Below, one piece after another: positions 1 to 8,923 of a stretch of 64,000 bases of DNA; position 1 is the stretch's first letter, and every line of letters starts with the position of its first letter. The notes under the pieces were generated by a model, which was not told where the DNA came from, searched no databases, and saw nothing but the letters and a program-made list of their open reading frames with translations. The stretch comes from Metabacillus sp. B2-18 (GTDB lineage: Bacteria; Bacillota; Bacilli; Bacillales; Bacillaceae). The stretch covers positions 2,889,501 through 2,953,500 of the forward strand of contig NZ_CP088245.1 in the NCBI RefSeq assembly GCF_021117275.1, read 5' to 3'. The position numbers and the translations under genes were made by a program.

Positions 1-252
1 GTAATGATATTTTTGCTCACCATGAATTAATCCCTTAGCTGGTAAATCAAGCTCATCTATCACACCATAATCAAAAATCCTTGGAAATGTAGGTGGAGCA
101 ATATTTTTCTTATATCTAGATGTTTTAGCAAACTCTTCATCTACAAAAATAGGGTGAAGATCACCAATCGATTCGGCGAACTTTTTTACGGCACCTCGTT
201 CAACAACATTTTTGACACCTGGAGATCTTTTTCCAATTGCTTCATTAATCAT
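1..252 (-). CDS. MaoC-like dehydratase, N-terminal part (cut by window edge)
   Basis: The first 84 codons are visible; the stop lies off the left edge. The ATG is preceded by GGAGG at good spacing. The protein (starting MINEAIGKRSPG, with HPIFVDEEFA and PPTFPRIFDYG) resembles the N-terminal hot-dog half of MaoC-like or HadA-type (3R)-hydroxyacyl dehydratases. The HPIF/D segment matches the usual lead-in to the substrate tunnel. It is the last visible gene of the minus-strand thiolase/acyl-CoA dehydrogenase operon. By inference it hydrates enoyl-CoA there, since no crotonase-type hydratase is visible. Without the C-terminal half I cannot say whether it is a one- or two-subunit hydratase. Confidence 0.75.
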   Translation of the reverse strand, partial: MINEAIGKRSPGVKNVVERGAVKKFAESIGDLHPIFVDEEFAKTSRYKKNIAPPTFPRIFDYGVIDELDLPAKGLIHGEQKYHY

Positions 253-307
253 ATTGTTGCCTCCTTTTTTGCATGATTTCCCACTTCATTTACGTCACAA
301 ATAAAGT

Positions 308-1072
308 TTAATTTTTTGGACCACCTGCAACATAAATAACCTGACCGTTTATAAAGGATGACTTTTCGTCAGCAAAAAAAGCTACTGCATTTGCGATATC
401 ACTTGGTTTCCCACTGCGACCAACAGGAATCTTTGAGACACTCGCCTGGATTAGATCTTCAAAAGAAATGCCAAGACGCCTAGCCGTTTCTTTAGTCATA
501 TCTGTTTCAATAAAACCTGGTGCTACTGAATTAGCAGTAATCCCGTATTTTCCTAGTTCAATCGCTAATGTTTTTGTAAAGCCTTGTAAACCTGCTTTAG
601 CCGTTGCATAATTGGCTTGACCTCTGTTACCTAAGGCGGATGTTGAAGAAATATTGATGATTCTTCCATATCGGTTTTCAACCATATATTTTTGTACAGC
701 TCGAGCCGCATTGAACGAGCCTTTTAAATGAACATCCATAACGAGCTGCCAATCATCGTCGGTCATTTTAAAAAGTAGATTGTCACGAATTACACCCGCG
801 TTGTTAACAAGGATATCAAGTGACCCAGAATTGTTATATGTTTCCTCCATTGCTGCCTCCAGTTGATCTGCTTCTACCACACTAGCAACCTTTGAAAACA
901 CGTTATACCCTTTTTCACGTAATTCCTTAGTTGTTTCGTGGACTGCCTCTTCATTCACATCAATAAGAGCAACTTTAGCTCCCTCACTTGCAAAAAGTTC
1001 AACAATTCCTTTCCCAATCCCTCGACTTCCACCCGTTACAAAAGCTACTTTTCCATCAAATCTTCCTGACAT
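308..1072 (-). CDS. SDR-family oxidoreductase, FabG-like (probable 3-hydroxyacyl-CoA/ACP dehydrogenase)
   Basis: Classical short-chain dehydrogenase of 254 residues. It has the cofactor loop TGGSRGIG at residues 13-20, NNAG near 90-93, the catalytic Ser near 142, and Tyr155/Lys159 in YATAK. The C-terminal part PVGRSGKPSDIANAV...INGQ is typical of FabG. An upstream in-frame ATG at 1078 overlaps AGGAGG, so the ATG at 1072 (six bases after AGGAGG) is preferred. It sits between an acyl-CoA dehydrogenase and the MaoC-like hydratase in one operon. That context suggests oxidation of a hydroxyacyl-CoA in beta-oxidation rather than fatty-acid synthesis, which is an inference. Confidence 0.88.
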   Translation of the reverse strand: MSGRFDGKVAFVTGGSRGIGKGIVELFASEGAKVALIDVNEEAVHETTKELREKGYNVFSKVASVVEADQLEAAMEETYNNSGSLDILVNNAGVIRDNLLFKMTDDDWQLVMDVHLKGSFNAARAVQKYMVENRYGRIINISSTSALGNRGQANYATAKAGLQGFTKTLAIELGKYGITANSVAPGFIETDMTKETARRLGISFEDLIQASVSKIPVGRSGKPSDIANAVAFFADEKSSFINGQVIYVAGGPKN

Positions 1073-1124
1073 AAACATCCTCCTTATTAGTTCGTCTGTA
1101 TTTCAATCTTATCATGTTACCCTT

Positions 1125-2300
1125 TTATATAAATTGTCCTACCTTCACATGGCCTTTTAATAGATTACGAGAAATGATTAAGCGTTGAATTTCATCTGTT
1201 CCATCATAAATTCTCCACAATCTTGCTTCACGATACCAACGTTCAATTGGCAGCTCTCTTGTATAACCCATTCCTCCATGAATCTGCAGTACCCGATCAA
1301 CTACTCGATTTCCCATGTTTGCTCCATAAAGCTTTGCCATAGATGCTAAATGGCGATTATCTTCACCTTGATCAAGTGTGAAAGCAGCGTTTAAGACGAG
1401 CCATTTCGCTGCATCAATTTCTACAGCAGAGTCAGCAATCTGCCATTGAATTGCTTGTCTTTCAGATATCGGTTTTCCAAATGTTTCACGCTCTTTTGAA
1501 TAATCTAAAGCCATTTGTAGGAGTCTTTCAGCGGCACCTACAGCTCTGGCTCCTACAATCCACCTTGCAAAACCAATCCATTCAAGGCCTAAGTTATATC
1601 CGCCATCCACTTCTCCTAGAATATTTTCTTCTGGAACTCGGACGTTTTCAAAAACAAGGCCGGCTGGTCCCCACTCACCCATCGTGTGAATGTATTCTGA
1701 TTTCCAGCCCATATCTCGGTCAACGATAAAGCATGTTACACCATCACGACCTGTGGCCTGATGCTTTTCTTTATCTGTGATCGCAATAACCATTACAAAA
1801 TCAGCTTCATTGCCACCAGTAATGAATGTTTTTTCCCCATTTAATATCCATTCATTTCCGTCCTTAACAGCTGTCATTTTAATATTTCTTGTATCTGAAC
1901 CAGCTCCAGGCTCTGTCATCGCGAAACAAGATTTTTTATCACCATTAATTGTTGGCAATAAATACTTATTTTTTTGCTCTTCATTGCCGTAATAAAGAAT
2001 ATTGTCTGCCGACCCACCAAATTGAAACGGGACAAATGTTTTCGAAACCTCCATCATTACAATTGCTAACATCATTTGACCTAAGTCAGCTCCACCGTAT
2101 TCTTCTGGAGTATTAATCCCCCAGAAACCAGCTTCTTTTGCTTTTAGTTGCAATTCCTTTAATTTTCCCGGTGGCAAACTCGGCTTTCCTTCACGTTCGT
2201 TTCGTAATACTTCATTCTCGAGGGGCATTAATTCTTTTTCCACAAATTTTCTAATTGTTTTTTGAACCATTTTTTGCTCTTCTGTTAAACGTAAATGCAT
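1125..2300 (-). CDS. Acyl-CoA dehydrogenase with Asp at the usual catalytic Glu position
   Basis: FAD-dependent acyl-CoA dehydrogenase of 391 residues. The start at 2300 is chosen because GAGGTG lies at good spacing; a longer reading frame runs into the upstream thiolase gene. It has the flavin/substrate motif CFAMTEPGAGSDTRN and the C-terminal helix QIHGGMGYTRELPIERWYREAR. The catalytic-base motif reads IYDGTDEIQ, with Asp near residue 366, where most family members have Glu (IYEGT). The fold is intact. The substrate may differ from straight-chain acyl-CoAs. It is the fourth gene of the sigma-54-driven beta-oxidation operon. Confidence 0.9.
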   Translation of the reverse strand: MHLRLTEEQKMVQKTIRKFVEKELMPLENEVLRNEREGKPSLPPGKLKELQLKAKEAGFWGINTPEEYGGADLGQMMLAIVMMEVSKTFVPFQFGGSADNILYYGNEEQKNKYLLPTINGDKKSCFAMTEPGAGSDTRNIKMTAVKDGNEWILNGEKTFITGGNEADFVMVIAITDKEKHQATGRDGVTCFIVDRDMGWKSEYIHTMGEWGPAGLVFENVRVPEENILGEVDGGYNLGLEWIGFARWIVGARAVGAAERLLQMALDYSKERETFGKPISERQAIQWQIADSAVEIDAAKWLVLNAAFTLDQGEDNRHLASMAKLYGANMGNRVVDRVLQIHGGMGYTRELPIERWYREARLWRIYDGTDEIQRLIISRNLLKGHVKVGQFI

Positions 2301-2328
2301 CCCTTTCACCTCATTAACAAATATTTTT

Positions 2329-3513
2329 TTATAGTAATTCAAGCATTACAGCCATTCCCTGGCCTCCACCTACACATAAAGTTGCCATCCCATATTGCTC
2401 TTGTCTTCTTTTCATCTCATATAAAAGCGTAATCATGATTTTACAGCCAGTTGCCCCAAGCGGGTGACCAAGAGCAATTGCTCCACCATTTACATTTACT
2501 TTGTCTGTATCTAGTCTAGCCTCTCGAATAACCGCTAATGCTTGTGCAGCAAATGCTTCATTTAATTCAATTAGGCCGACTTCAGGAAGGGTCAGATTGG
2601 TTCGTGCAAGTAGCTTTTGTATCGCGGGTACAGGACCAATTCCCATCTCTTTAGGAGAAACACCAGCAGTCGCCCAATCTACTATTCTAGCTAATGGTTT
2701 TAAACCTAATTCTTTTGCTTTACTTCCTTTCATCATAACCATCGCGGCAGCACCGTCATTTCTGCCACAGGAGTTACCGGCTGTAACTGAGCCATGTTCT
2801 TTGAAAACTGCCTTTAACTTAGCTAAACCTTCTAAACTAGTATTAGGTCGAGGATGTTCATCTTTAGTCACTTGAAAAATATTTTTTCTTTCTTTTATTT
2901 CCACAGGTGTTATTTCTTCTTTAAAGCTTCCTCTTTCAGTTGCTTTTGCCGCTTTTTGTTGACTGTTATAAGCAAATTCATCTTGATCTTCACGTGAAAC
3001 ACTGTATCTTTCTGCGACATTTTCAGCTGTCATGCCCATCCCTAGATCTTTTCCATATAATTCAATTGGCTGCTGACCATTTTCAAGATTAGAATCTACT
3101 AAGGTAGGAGCACCTTCTCCAAATCTGGAATTTCTTAAATAAATTGGTGCTCGACTTAAGCATTCCGTTCCACCAGCAACAACAATTTCTGCCTGCCCAA
3201 ACGAAATTTGTTGAACAGCTGAGGTTACAGCTTGCATACCTGAAGCGCAAAGTCTATTAACCGTAAAAGCAGGTGTTTTCTCAGGAATTCCTGCTCTTAA
3301 TGCCGCTACTCTAGCAACATTTGAGGATTCTGTTGTTTGCCTGACTTCTCCTAGAATTACTTCATCAATTAATTCTGAAGAAAGGTTGATCCTCCTTATG
3401 GCTTCCTCGATTACAATTGCACCTAAATATCCTGAGTTTACATTTTTTAATGATCCACCGAATCGACCAACCGGTGTGCGGATAGCGCTTACAATTACAA
3501 TATCATCAATCAT
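2329..3513 (-). CDS. Thiolase (acetyl-CoA C-acyltransferase)
   Basis: Thiolase of 394 residues, the normal family length. It has the nucleophilic Cys89 in NRLCASGMQ, the His of NGGAIALGHPLGATG near the C terminus, and the second Cys in LCVGGGQGMA. It is expected to cleave 3-ketoacyl-CoA with CoA. AGGAGG lies nine bases before the ATG. It lies between two acyl-CoA dehydrogenase genes in the same operon as a second thiolase. The two thiolases may act on different chain lengths or ring-opening products; sequence alone does not decide the substrate. Confidence 0.92.
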   Translation of the reverse strand: MIDDIVIVSAIRTPVGRFGGSLKNVNSGYLGAIVIEEAIRRINLSSELIDEVILGEVRQTTESSNVARVAALRAGIPEKTPAFTVNRLCASGMQAVTSAVQQISFGQAEIVVAGGTECLSRAPIYLRNSRFGEGAPTLVDSNLENGQQPIELYGKDLGMGMTAENVAERYSVSREDQDEFAYNSQQKAAKATERGSFKEEITPVEIKERKNIFQVTKDEHPRPNTSLEGLAKLKAVFKEHGSVTAGNSCGRNDGAAAMVMMKGSKAKELGLKPLARIVDWATAGVSPKEMGIGPVPAIQKLLARTNLTLPEVGLIELNEAFAAQALAVIREARLDTDKVNVNGGAIALGHPLGATGCKIMITLLYEMKRRQEQYGMATLCVGGGQGMAVMLELL

Positions 3514-3546
3514 TCTTTGCCTCCTTTCTTATCTTATTGCAGGAAT

Positions 3547-4695
3547 CTAGCAATATTCTTTTCTTAATTGTCCAGCAATAATATTTTTCTGAATCTCGGA
3601 TGTTCCTTCATAGATTCTTGTAATTCTTGCATCTCGATAATATCTTTCAACTGGAAAATCTCTTATATAACCTAAACCACCGTGAATTTGGACAGCTTTA
3701 TCTGCAACGCGATGATAAACTTCAGAGCCGTAAAGTTTTAGCATGGCCGCTTCTTTAATCACCTTTTCATTTTGATCAACCATCCATGCAACTCTGTACG
3801 TAAATGATCTAAGTGCTTCAATCTCCATTGCCATCTCGGCTAACATATGGGCAACTGCTTGGTGCTCAATGATAGGTACAGAAAATTGCTCTCTCTCCTC
3901 GGCATGGATCATGCACATATCCAAAAGCTTTTGGGAAGATCCTAAGTTTCTAGCTGCTAGACCCGCTCTGCCATTTGCTAGAATTTTAAGGGCATTAACA
4001 TAGCCTTGACCAACTTCGCCTAACACGTTTTCTTCGGGAACCTCACAATCTTCAAAAATCAGTTCTGCTGATTGTGAACCATGAAGTCCCATTTTTCGTT
4101 CAATTGCTCCGATCTTAAAGCCTGGAGAATTTCTTTCAACAAGAAAAGACGTTATCCCCTTAGCACCTTTTTCCGGATCAGTTACAGCCATAACCGTAAA
4201 AACATCGGCTACAGTTGCATTTGTTATATAATGTTTCGTCCCATTTAAAATATATTTATTTCCCTTCTTAATTGCAGTTGTTCTCAAGTTTGTAGCATGT
4301 GAACCAGCTTGAGGTTCTGTTAAAGCAAAAGCTCCAATTTTGTCTCCTCTAGCCATATCAGGTAAAAATCTTTTCTTTTGTTGGTCATTGCCCATTTCAA
4401 CAATGCCTACAGTTCCGATACCTGTATGAGCCCCGATCAATGTTGTATAACCATTATGTGTTTTTCCGATTTCTTCATAAAGCGCACATTTTCCAACCAT
4501 TCCGATCCCAAGTCCACCGTATTGCTCTGGAATACTAAGGCTAAACAATCCGAGTTCCTTTGACTTTTCGATGATTTCTTTAGGAATCTCGTCATCATCT
4601 TCAATTTGCATGGCATGTGGCTCTACTTCATTTTTAATAAAATCTCTTATATTATTCCTTAAATAAAGAATTTCTTCATCAAACTGAAAATTCAT
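3547..4695 (-). CDS. Acyl-CoA dehydrogenase
   Basis: FAD-dependent acyl-CoA dehydrogenase of 382 residues. It has [14 protein letters not shown], the [22 protein letters not shown] helix and the catalytic Glu near residue 363 in IYEGTSEIQ. Length and motifs match short- to medium-chain enzymes that introduce the alpha-beta double bond and pass electrons to ETF. A GGAG-type ribosome binding site precedes the ATG. It is the second gene of the operon starting at the sigma-54 promoter near 5930. Unlike its paralogue at 1125-2300 it keeps the canonical catalytic Glu. Confidence 0.92.
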   Translation of the reverse strand: MNFQFDEEILYLRNNIRDFIKNEVEPHAMQIEDDDEIPKEIIEKSKELGLFSLSIPEQYGGLGIGMVGKCALYEEIGKTHNGYTTLIGAHTGIGTVGIVEMGNDQQKKRFLPDMARGDKIGAFALTEPQAGSHATNLRTTAIKKGNKYILNGTKHYITNATVADVFTVMAVTDPEKGAKGITSFLVERNSPGFKIGAIERKMGLHGSQSAELIFEDCEVPEENVLGEVGQGYVNALKILANGRAGLAARNLGSSQKLLDMCMIHAEEREQFSVPIIEHQAVAHMLAEMAMEIEALRSFTYRVAWMVDQNEKVIKEAAMLKLYGSEVYHRVADKAVQIHGGLGYIRDFPVERYYRDARITRIYEGTSEIQKNIIAGQLRKEYC

Positions 4696-4722
4696 TTCTA
4701 CACTCCTTTCATCCTGAAGTCT

Positions 4723-5886
4723 TTATTTTCTTTCTAATGACAAGGCAATGCCTTGGCCTCCTCCAATGCATGCAGTAACTAAGCCTTTTTTTGCATCTCG
4801 GCGTTTCATCTCATAAACAAGCTTTGTGATTAACATTCCTCCTGTTGCGGCAATTGGATGTCCATGTGCAATCGCGCCACCATTTACGTTTACTTTATCC
4901 ATGTTAAAGGAGAGTTCACGGTCACATGCTAACACCTGTGCAGCAAAGGCTTCATTAATTTCAATTAAATCATACTCATCTAAATCTTCTTCTCTTTGAG
5001 ATAAAAGCTTTTGAACAGCTGGGACCGGGCCAATACCCATGATGTTCGGATCCACTCCTGCGATTGACCAGCCTGTGATCCAGGCTAAAGGTTGTAGTCC
5101 TCTTTTCTTTGCTTCATCTTCAGACATCACTACAAGCGCTGAAGCCCCATCATTCACACCAGAAGAGTTACCAGCTGTAACACTCCCTCCTTGCCTAAAG
5201 GCCGGTGATAGCTTTGCGAGCTGCTCCATTGTTACATTTGGTCTTGGGTGTTCATCTGTTGTAAAAAGAATCTCACCTTTTTTTGTTCTAATTGGAATTG
5301 AAACAATTTGTTCATTGAAATAATCATTTTCCATCGCCGCAGCCATGCGTTGTTGACTTCGTAGTGAAAATTCATCTTGCTCTTCTCTTGTAATGCTGTA
5401 TTTTTCTACTAAATTTTCAGCTGTAATGCCCATTGGCGGGTCACCGATATGGTTAGGTGAAAGGTTTCGAGAAACAAATTTGGGTGGCATGCGATCAAAT
5501 GGTTTATCTTGTGGTGCTAATAAATATGGTGTTCGTGACATGCTCTCGGTTCCGCCTGAAATGATTATTTTTGCTTGACCTGCTATGATTGCTTCTGCTG
5601 CTAAGGCAACGCTATTAATGCCTGAGCCACATTGTCTATCAATTGTTAATCCAGGTACCGAAAAAGGTAGTCCTGCTTCTAGTAACGTAAGTCGGGCGAT
5701 ATTGCCTCCACCGGATAAGCAGTTTCCTAAAATGACATCATCAACTTCTGCTCCCTCTAAATTGATCCGTTTTAATGCTTCTTTTATAGTAATCGCCCCA
5801 TAAATGTAAGGATCTAATGCTGATAGGGCTCCACCTTTTTTTGCAATTGGTGTTCGGACAGCAGAAACAATTACTGCTTGTGTCAT
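4723..5886 (-). CDS. Thiolase (acetyl-CoA acetyltransferase family), first gene of beta-oxidation operon
   Basis: Thiolase of 387 residues. It has Cys86 in DRQCGSGIN, the His motif NGGAIAHGHPIAATGG and the second Cys in ACIGGGQG. The start at 5886 has GAGGAG upstream; a longer frame from 5910 is possible but has no ribosome binding site. It is the promoter-proximal gene of the run thiolase, acyl-CoA dehydrogenase, thiolase, acyl-CoA dehydrogenase, SDR, MaoC. A sigma-54 type promoter lies about 40 bases upstream of the start. Confidence 0.92.
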   Translation of the reverse strand: MTQAVIVSAVRTPIAKKGGALSALDPYIYGAITIKEALKRINLEGAEVDDVILGNCLSGGGNIARLTLLEAGLPFSVPGLTIDRQCGSGINSVALAAEAIIAGQAKIIISGGTESMSRTPYLLAPQDKPFDRMPPKFVSRNLSPNHIGDPPMGITAENLVEKYSITREEQDEFSLRSQQRMAAAMENDYFNEQIVSIPIRTKKGEILFTTDEHPRPNVTMEQLAKLSPAFRQGGSVTAGNSSGVNDGASALVVMSEDEAKKRGLQPLAWITGWSIAGVDPNIMGIGPVPAVQKLLSQREEDLDEYDLIEINEAFAAQVLACDRELSFNMDKVNVNGGAIAHGHPIAATGGMLITKLVYEMKRRDAKKGLVTACIGGGQGIALSLERK

Positions 5887-5923
5887 ACTAACATCTCCTC
5901 TATGTTTCATTTATCCTTTATGT

Positions 5924-5941
5924 AGCAAGTTTCATGCCAAT
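5924..5941 (-). promoter_or_regulatory. Sigma-54 (SigL) promoter of the thiolase/acyl-CoA dehydrogenase operon
   Basis: On the minus strand the sequence reads TTGGCATGAAACTTGCT. This matches the -24 (TGGCA) and -12 (TTGCT) elements of sigma-54 promoters with the GG and GC at the obligatory spacing. It is almost identical to the element before the acyl-CoA ligase at 12452-12470, so the two operons are probably co-activated by the regulator at 12610-14283. Confidence 0.8.
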
Positions 5942-6121
5942 AATCTTATGACTATCTATAAGAACTTGAGAAATAAGCAATTCATTTTTGGATTATTTTT
6001 CAGTGATGTTAATTCATTTTTGTAAGCTATCTTTCATTATTGCATTAAAAATTCTCTTGCTTGCTCTGAAAATGAACCTCTGTCAACAAGGGATCCTGAC
6101 TTTTCACCTGTTTCCTAAGAA

Positions 6122-6147
6122 AAATCGGGTGGTGCCAGGCACCACCC
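6122..6147 (-). terminator. Intrinsic terminator after livK-like gene, made of a GTGCCTGGCAC repeat
   Basis: A perfect 10-base inverted repeat (GGGTGGTGCC / GGCACCACCC) with a one-base centre lies just past the livK-like stop codon. On the minus strand it is followed by GATTTTTCTT. It shares its core with a sequence at 21339-21360. Confidence 0.8.
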
Positions 6148-6158
6148 TCTAACACCTT

Positions 6159-7376
6159 TTACTGAACTGATTTATCAACGATTTTCCCACCTTCTACAAC
6201 ACCCATTCGAAGCTCTGTTGTTAAGCCGCCGTTTTCTTCTATTTCAGTAATTTCATAGATTCGTTTATCAGCAGGGAGATTATTTAATCCAGCTTCTACT
6301 TGTGCCATAATTGCATCTGGATCATCAACAGACCCTGCAGCTTTCATCGCCTCTACAAACAGGTACATAGCCATGTAATGATAACCAGCCTCTGAGCCCG
6401 GATTTTTACCTTTTGCTGCTGCATAGTCTTCAATGAATTTCTCATTGCTATCATTTTTAGAGTTAATAAGTGGTAATACCCCAACAGATCCTTCTATTAA
6501 GTCTGGACCACCCAACACAGCTTCAATTTCATCCAGTTTTGCTTGGTCCATTATGAGGAATCCTCCTTTAAAACCAAGTTCTCTAGCTTGTTTAATAACA
6601 AGGGCAGTCGGCTCTGATGGACCCCCAACGAATAAAACATCTGGCTTTTCTTTCAATGCATTCGTAACGATTGTGAAAAAGTCTGTATCTTTACTAAAGT
6701 CAATGGATCCTTTATAAACCACTTCTCCACCCAAATCCTTCCAACCTGGTTCAAGTAATGCAGCCCAGTCTTTTCCATATTGACTAGCAGTTGGAAGCAT
6801 GGCAATCTTTTTACCGAATCGTTCCATTTGATATTTTGAAAACGGCTCAATATATGAGCTATACTTTGGAGGAATACGTAATGTTAGCGGATTTCCTTGT
6901 TCTGTTATCTTCGGTTCACTTGAATAAGCTCCAATTATAAATTTTTCCTGAAGATTAAAAACTTGTGTAGCAAAAATACCACCACTATGTGGAACAAAAA
7001 TGATTGGTGTTTTGTCTTCTTGAACTAACCGTTTTGCATTTGCCCCTGTTTCATTCGGTAAGTATTTATCATCTAAAGAAACTAGGTTTAAAGAATAGTT
7101 TTTACCGTCCACTTCAAATCCACCATTGTTGTTAATTTCATCTACAGCCATAGATAAGCCACTTAATGTGTTCTCACCATAATAGGCAGCAGGACCACTT
7201 AAAGGGCCACTATACCCAATATTAACAACTTCACCTGCGGGTTTCTCTTCTGTATTTGATGTTGTTTCTTCTGTGTTCCCTTCACTTTGGTTTGCTGGTT
7301 CTGTTGATGTGTTCCCACTACATGCTGCAAGCATAAAAATTAGTACAAAAGCAAAGAAATAAACAAGCTTTTTCAT
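6159..7376 (-). CDS. Liv-type ABC transporter substrate-binding lipoprotein
   Basis: 405 residues. A lipoprotein signal peptide (MKKLVYFFAFVLIFMLAAC, lipobox LAAC) is followed by a Ser/Thr/Glu-rich linker. The rest is a type I periplasmic-binding fold starting VNIGYSGPLSGPAAYYGENTLSG. It is membrane-anchored outside the cell and presents the ligand to the permeases encoded upstream. The Leu/Ile/Val-binding family also takes amides, urea, aromatic acids and other carboxylates, so the ligand is open. The company of an acyl-CoA ligase and beta-oxidation genes argues for an organic acid. It is the last gene of the ligase-liv operon and is followed by a terminator. Confidence 0.88.
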   Translation of the reverse strand: MKKLVYFFAFVLIFMLAACSGNTSTEPANQSEGNTEETTSNTEEKPAGEVVNIGYSGPLSGPAAYYGENTLSGLSMAVDEINNNGGFEVDGKNYSLNLVSLDDKYLPNETGANAKRLVQEDKTPIIFVPHSGGIFATQVFNLQEKFIIGAYSSEPKITEQGNPLTLRIPPKYSSYIEPFSKYQMERFGKKIAMLPTASQYGKDWAALLEPGWKDLGGEVVYKGSIDFSKDTDFFTIVTNALKEKPDVLFVGGPSEPTALVIKQARELGFKGGFLIMDQAKLDEIEAVLGGPDLIEGSVGVLPLINSKNDSNEKFIEDYAAAKGKNPGSEAGYHYMAMYLFVEAMKAAGSVDDPDAIMAQVEAGLNNLPADKRIYEITEIEENGGLTTELRMGVVEGGKIVDKSVQ

Positions 7377-7458
7377 CCTTTTTCCCCCTTAAATCTTTTT
7401 TCAAAGAAATAAACCTGTAAAAAGAAGTAGACACCTCCTTTCAATTAAGGCTCAAGAC

Positions 7459-8166
7459 CTAAGCACCTATATACGCTTTCCTCACTTCGTCATTTTCAAA
7501 TAAGTCCTTGCTGCTACCTTCTAGTACAATTTTTCCTGTTTCAATTACATAGCCTCGATCGGCAATTTTTAGTGCAGCATTTGCATTTTGTTCAGCTAAA
7601 AGAACTGTTGTTCCATTTTTGTTTATTTGTTGGATAACACTAAACACTTGTTCTACAATTAAAGGAGCGAGACCAATAGATGGCTCATCAAGTAAAATAA
7701 CCTTAGGAGATGCCATAAGGGCTCTCCCAATGGCGAGCATTTGTTGCTGTCCACCACTTAGCGATCCAGCTGGGTCATCTTTTTTGTCGTTTAAAATAGG
7801 AAAAAGCTCAAAAACTTCATGAAGTGATTTTTTTCGTTTTCCTTTATCTCTTCGATGAACAAAGCCACCTAAAATGAGATTTTCATAAACAGTCATTTGC
7901 GGAAATAGCTTTCTCCCTTCTGCACATTGAACAATTCCAAGTGACACAAGTCGATCTGCCGATAGTCCACTTATACTTTGGTTGTTAAATTCAATGCTGC
8001 CTGAAGACGGTTTACTTAAACCGCTAATCGTTCGAAAGATTGTGCTTTTCCCAGCACCATTGGCACCCAATAAAACAACAAATTCTCCTTGTTTCACACT
8101 AAGATTGATATGTTCTAATGCCTGATATCCACCATAAGAAACAGAAACATCAGTAAGCTTGAGCAA
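7459..8166 (-). CDS. Liv-type ABC transporter ATP-binding protein (LivF-like)
   Basis: ABC ATPase of about 235 residues with Walker A GANGAGKS, canonical signature LSGGQQQ and Walker B VILLDEPSIGLAP. A GTG at 8175 touches AGGAGG, so the TTG at 8166, eight bases after AGGAGG, is the better start. The gene overlaps the end of the livG-like gene by 17 bases, implying translational coupling. LivF proteins pair with LivG at the LivH/LivM permease dimer to drive import. Confidence 0.9.
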   Translation of the reverse strand: MLKLTDVSVSYGGYQALEHINLSVKQGEFVVLLGANGAGKSTIFRTISGLSKPSSGSIEFNNQSISGLSADRLVSLGIVQCAEGRKLFPQMTVYENLILGGFVHRRDKGKRKKSLHEVFELFPILNDKKDDPAGSLSGGQQQMLAIGRALMASPKVILLDEPSIGLAPLIVEQVFSVIQQINKNGTTVLLAEQNANAALKIADRGYVIETGKIVLEGSSKDLFENDEVRKAYIGA

Positions 8167-8923
8167 CAGCTTCACCTCCTAAGTAAGCTTCAATTACAGC
8201 TGGATTTTTTTTGATCTCTTCTGGAGTTCCTTCGGCAATTTTTTGTCCATAATTTAAAACCATAATCTTATCTGCTAGATTCATAATCATTTGCATTTTG
8301 TGTTCAATGAGACAAACTGATATTCCTTTTGAAACCATCTTCTTAATCAACTCTGCTAAACCGTCTGTTTCTTCAGGATTTACACCTGCAGCTGGTTCGT
8401 CTAAAAACACAATTACCGGATCTGTTGCTAGAGCTAATGCAAATGCTGTGCGCTTCATTTCTTCTTGCGAAATCTCTGACACATGCTTATTGGCAAGGTT
8501 TGTTAACCCAACAAACTCTAATACTTCATGTGCTTTTTCTAATGATTCCTTTTCTTCTCTTTTCATCCGAGATGTTCGAAAAATCGCATCAAATAACCCT
8601 GATGAGGTTCGTAATCTATGTCCAATTAGTACATTATCCAATACCGTTGATTGCTCGAATAAATTTGTGGTTTGAAATGTTCTAGCAATACCAAGCTTTG
8701 CAATTTGATGTGCCTTTAATGATGTGATATCTGTGCTATCAAACATTACCGAGCCTGACGAGGGTTGATGAAAGCCACTAATTAAGTTAAAAAATGTAGA
8801 TTTCCCTGCACCATTAGGACCAATAATTGCCGTTACCTTTCCTTTTTCAATCTCAAAGTCTACTGAATTAACGGCAGTCAGCCCACCAAATGTTTTCGTC
8901 AGTCCCTTTACTTGGATAAGCAT
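8150..8923 (-). CDS. Liv-type ABC transporter ATP-binding protein (LivG-like) with atypical signature motif
   Basis: 257-residue ATPase with Walker A GPNGAGKS near residues 36-43, Walker B VIVFLDEPAAGVNPEE and the LivG-specific C-terminal extension GTPEEIKKNPAVIEAYLGG. The ABC signature, usually LPYGQQR or LSGGQ in this family, reads ISQEEMKR, so the signature glycine is replaced. The start ATG overlaps the stop of the livM-like gene as TAATG. It is probably still functional as a heterodimer with the LivF-like partner, whose signature is canonical. Confidence 0.88.
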   Translation of the reverse strand: MLIQVKGLTKTFGGLTAVNSVDFEIEKGKVTAIIGPNGAGKSTFFNLISGFHQPSSGSVMFDSTDITSLKAHQIAKLGIARTFQTTNLFEQSTVLDNVLIGHRLRTSSGLFDAIFRTSRMKREEKESLEKAHEVLEFVGLTNLANKHVSEISQEEMKRTAFALALATDPVIVFLDEPAAGVNPEETDGLAELIKKMVSKGISVCLIEHKMQMIMNLADKIMVLNYGQKIAEGTPEEIKKNPAVIEAYLGGEAVAQAY

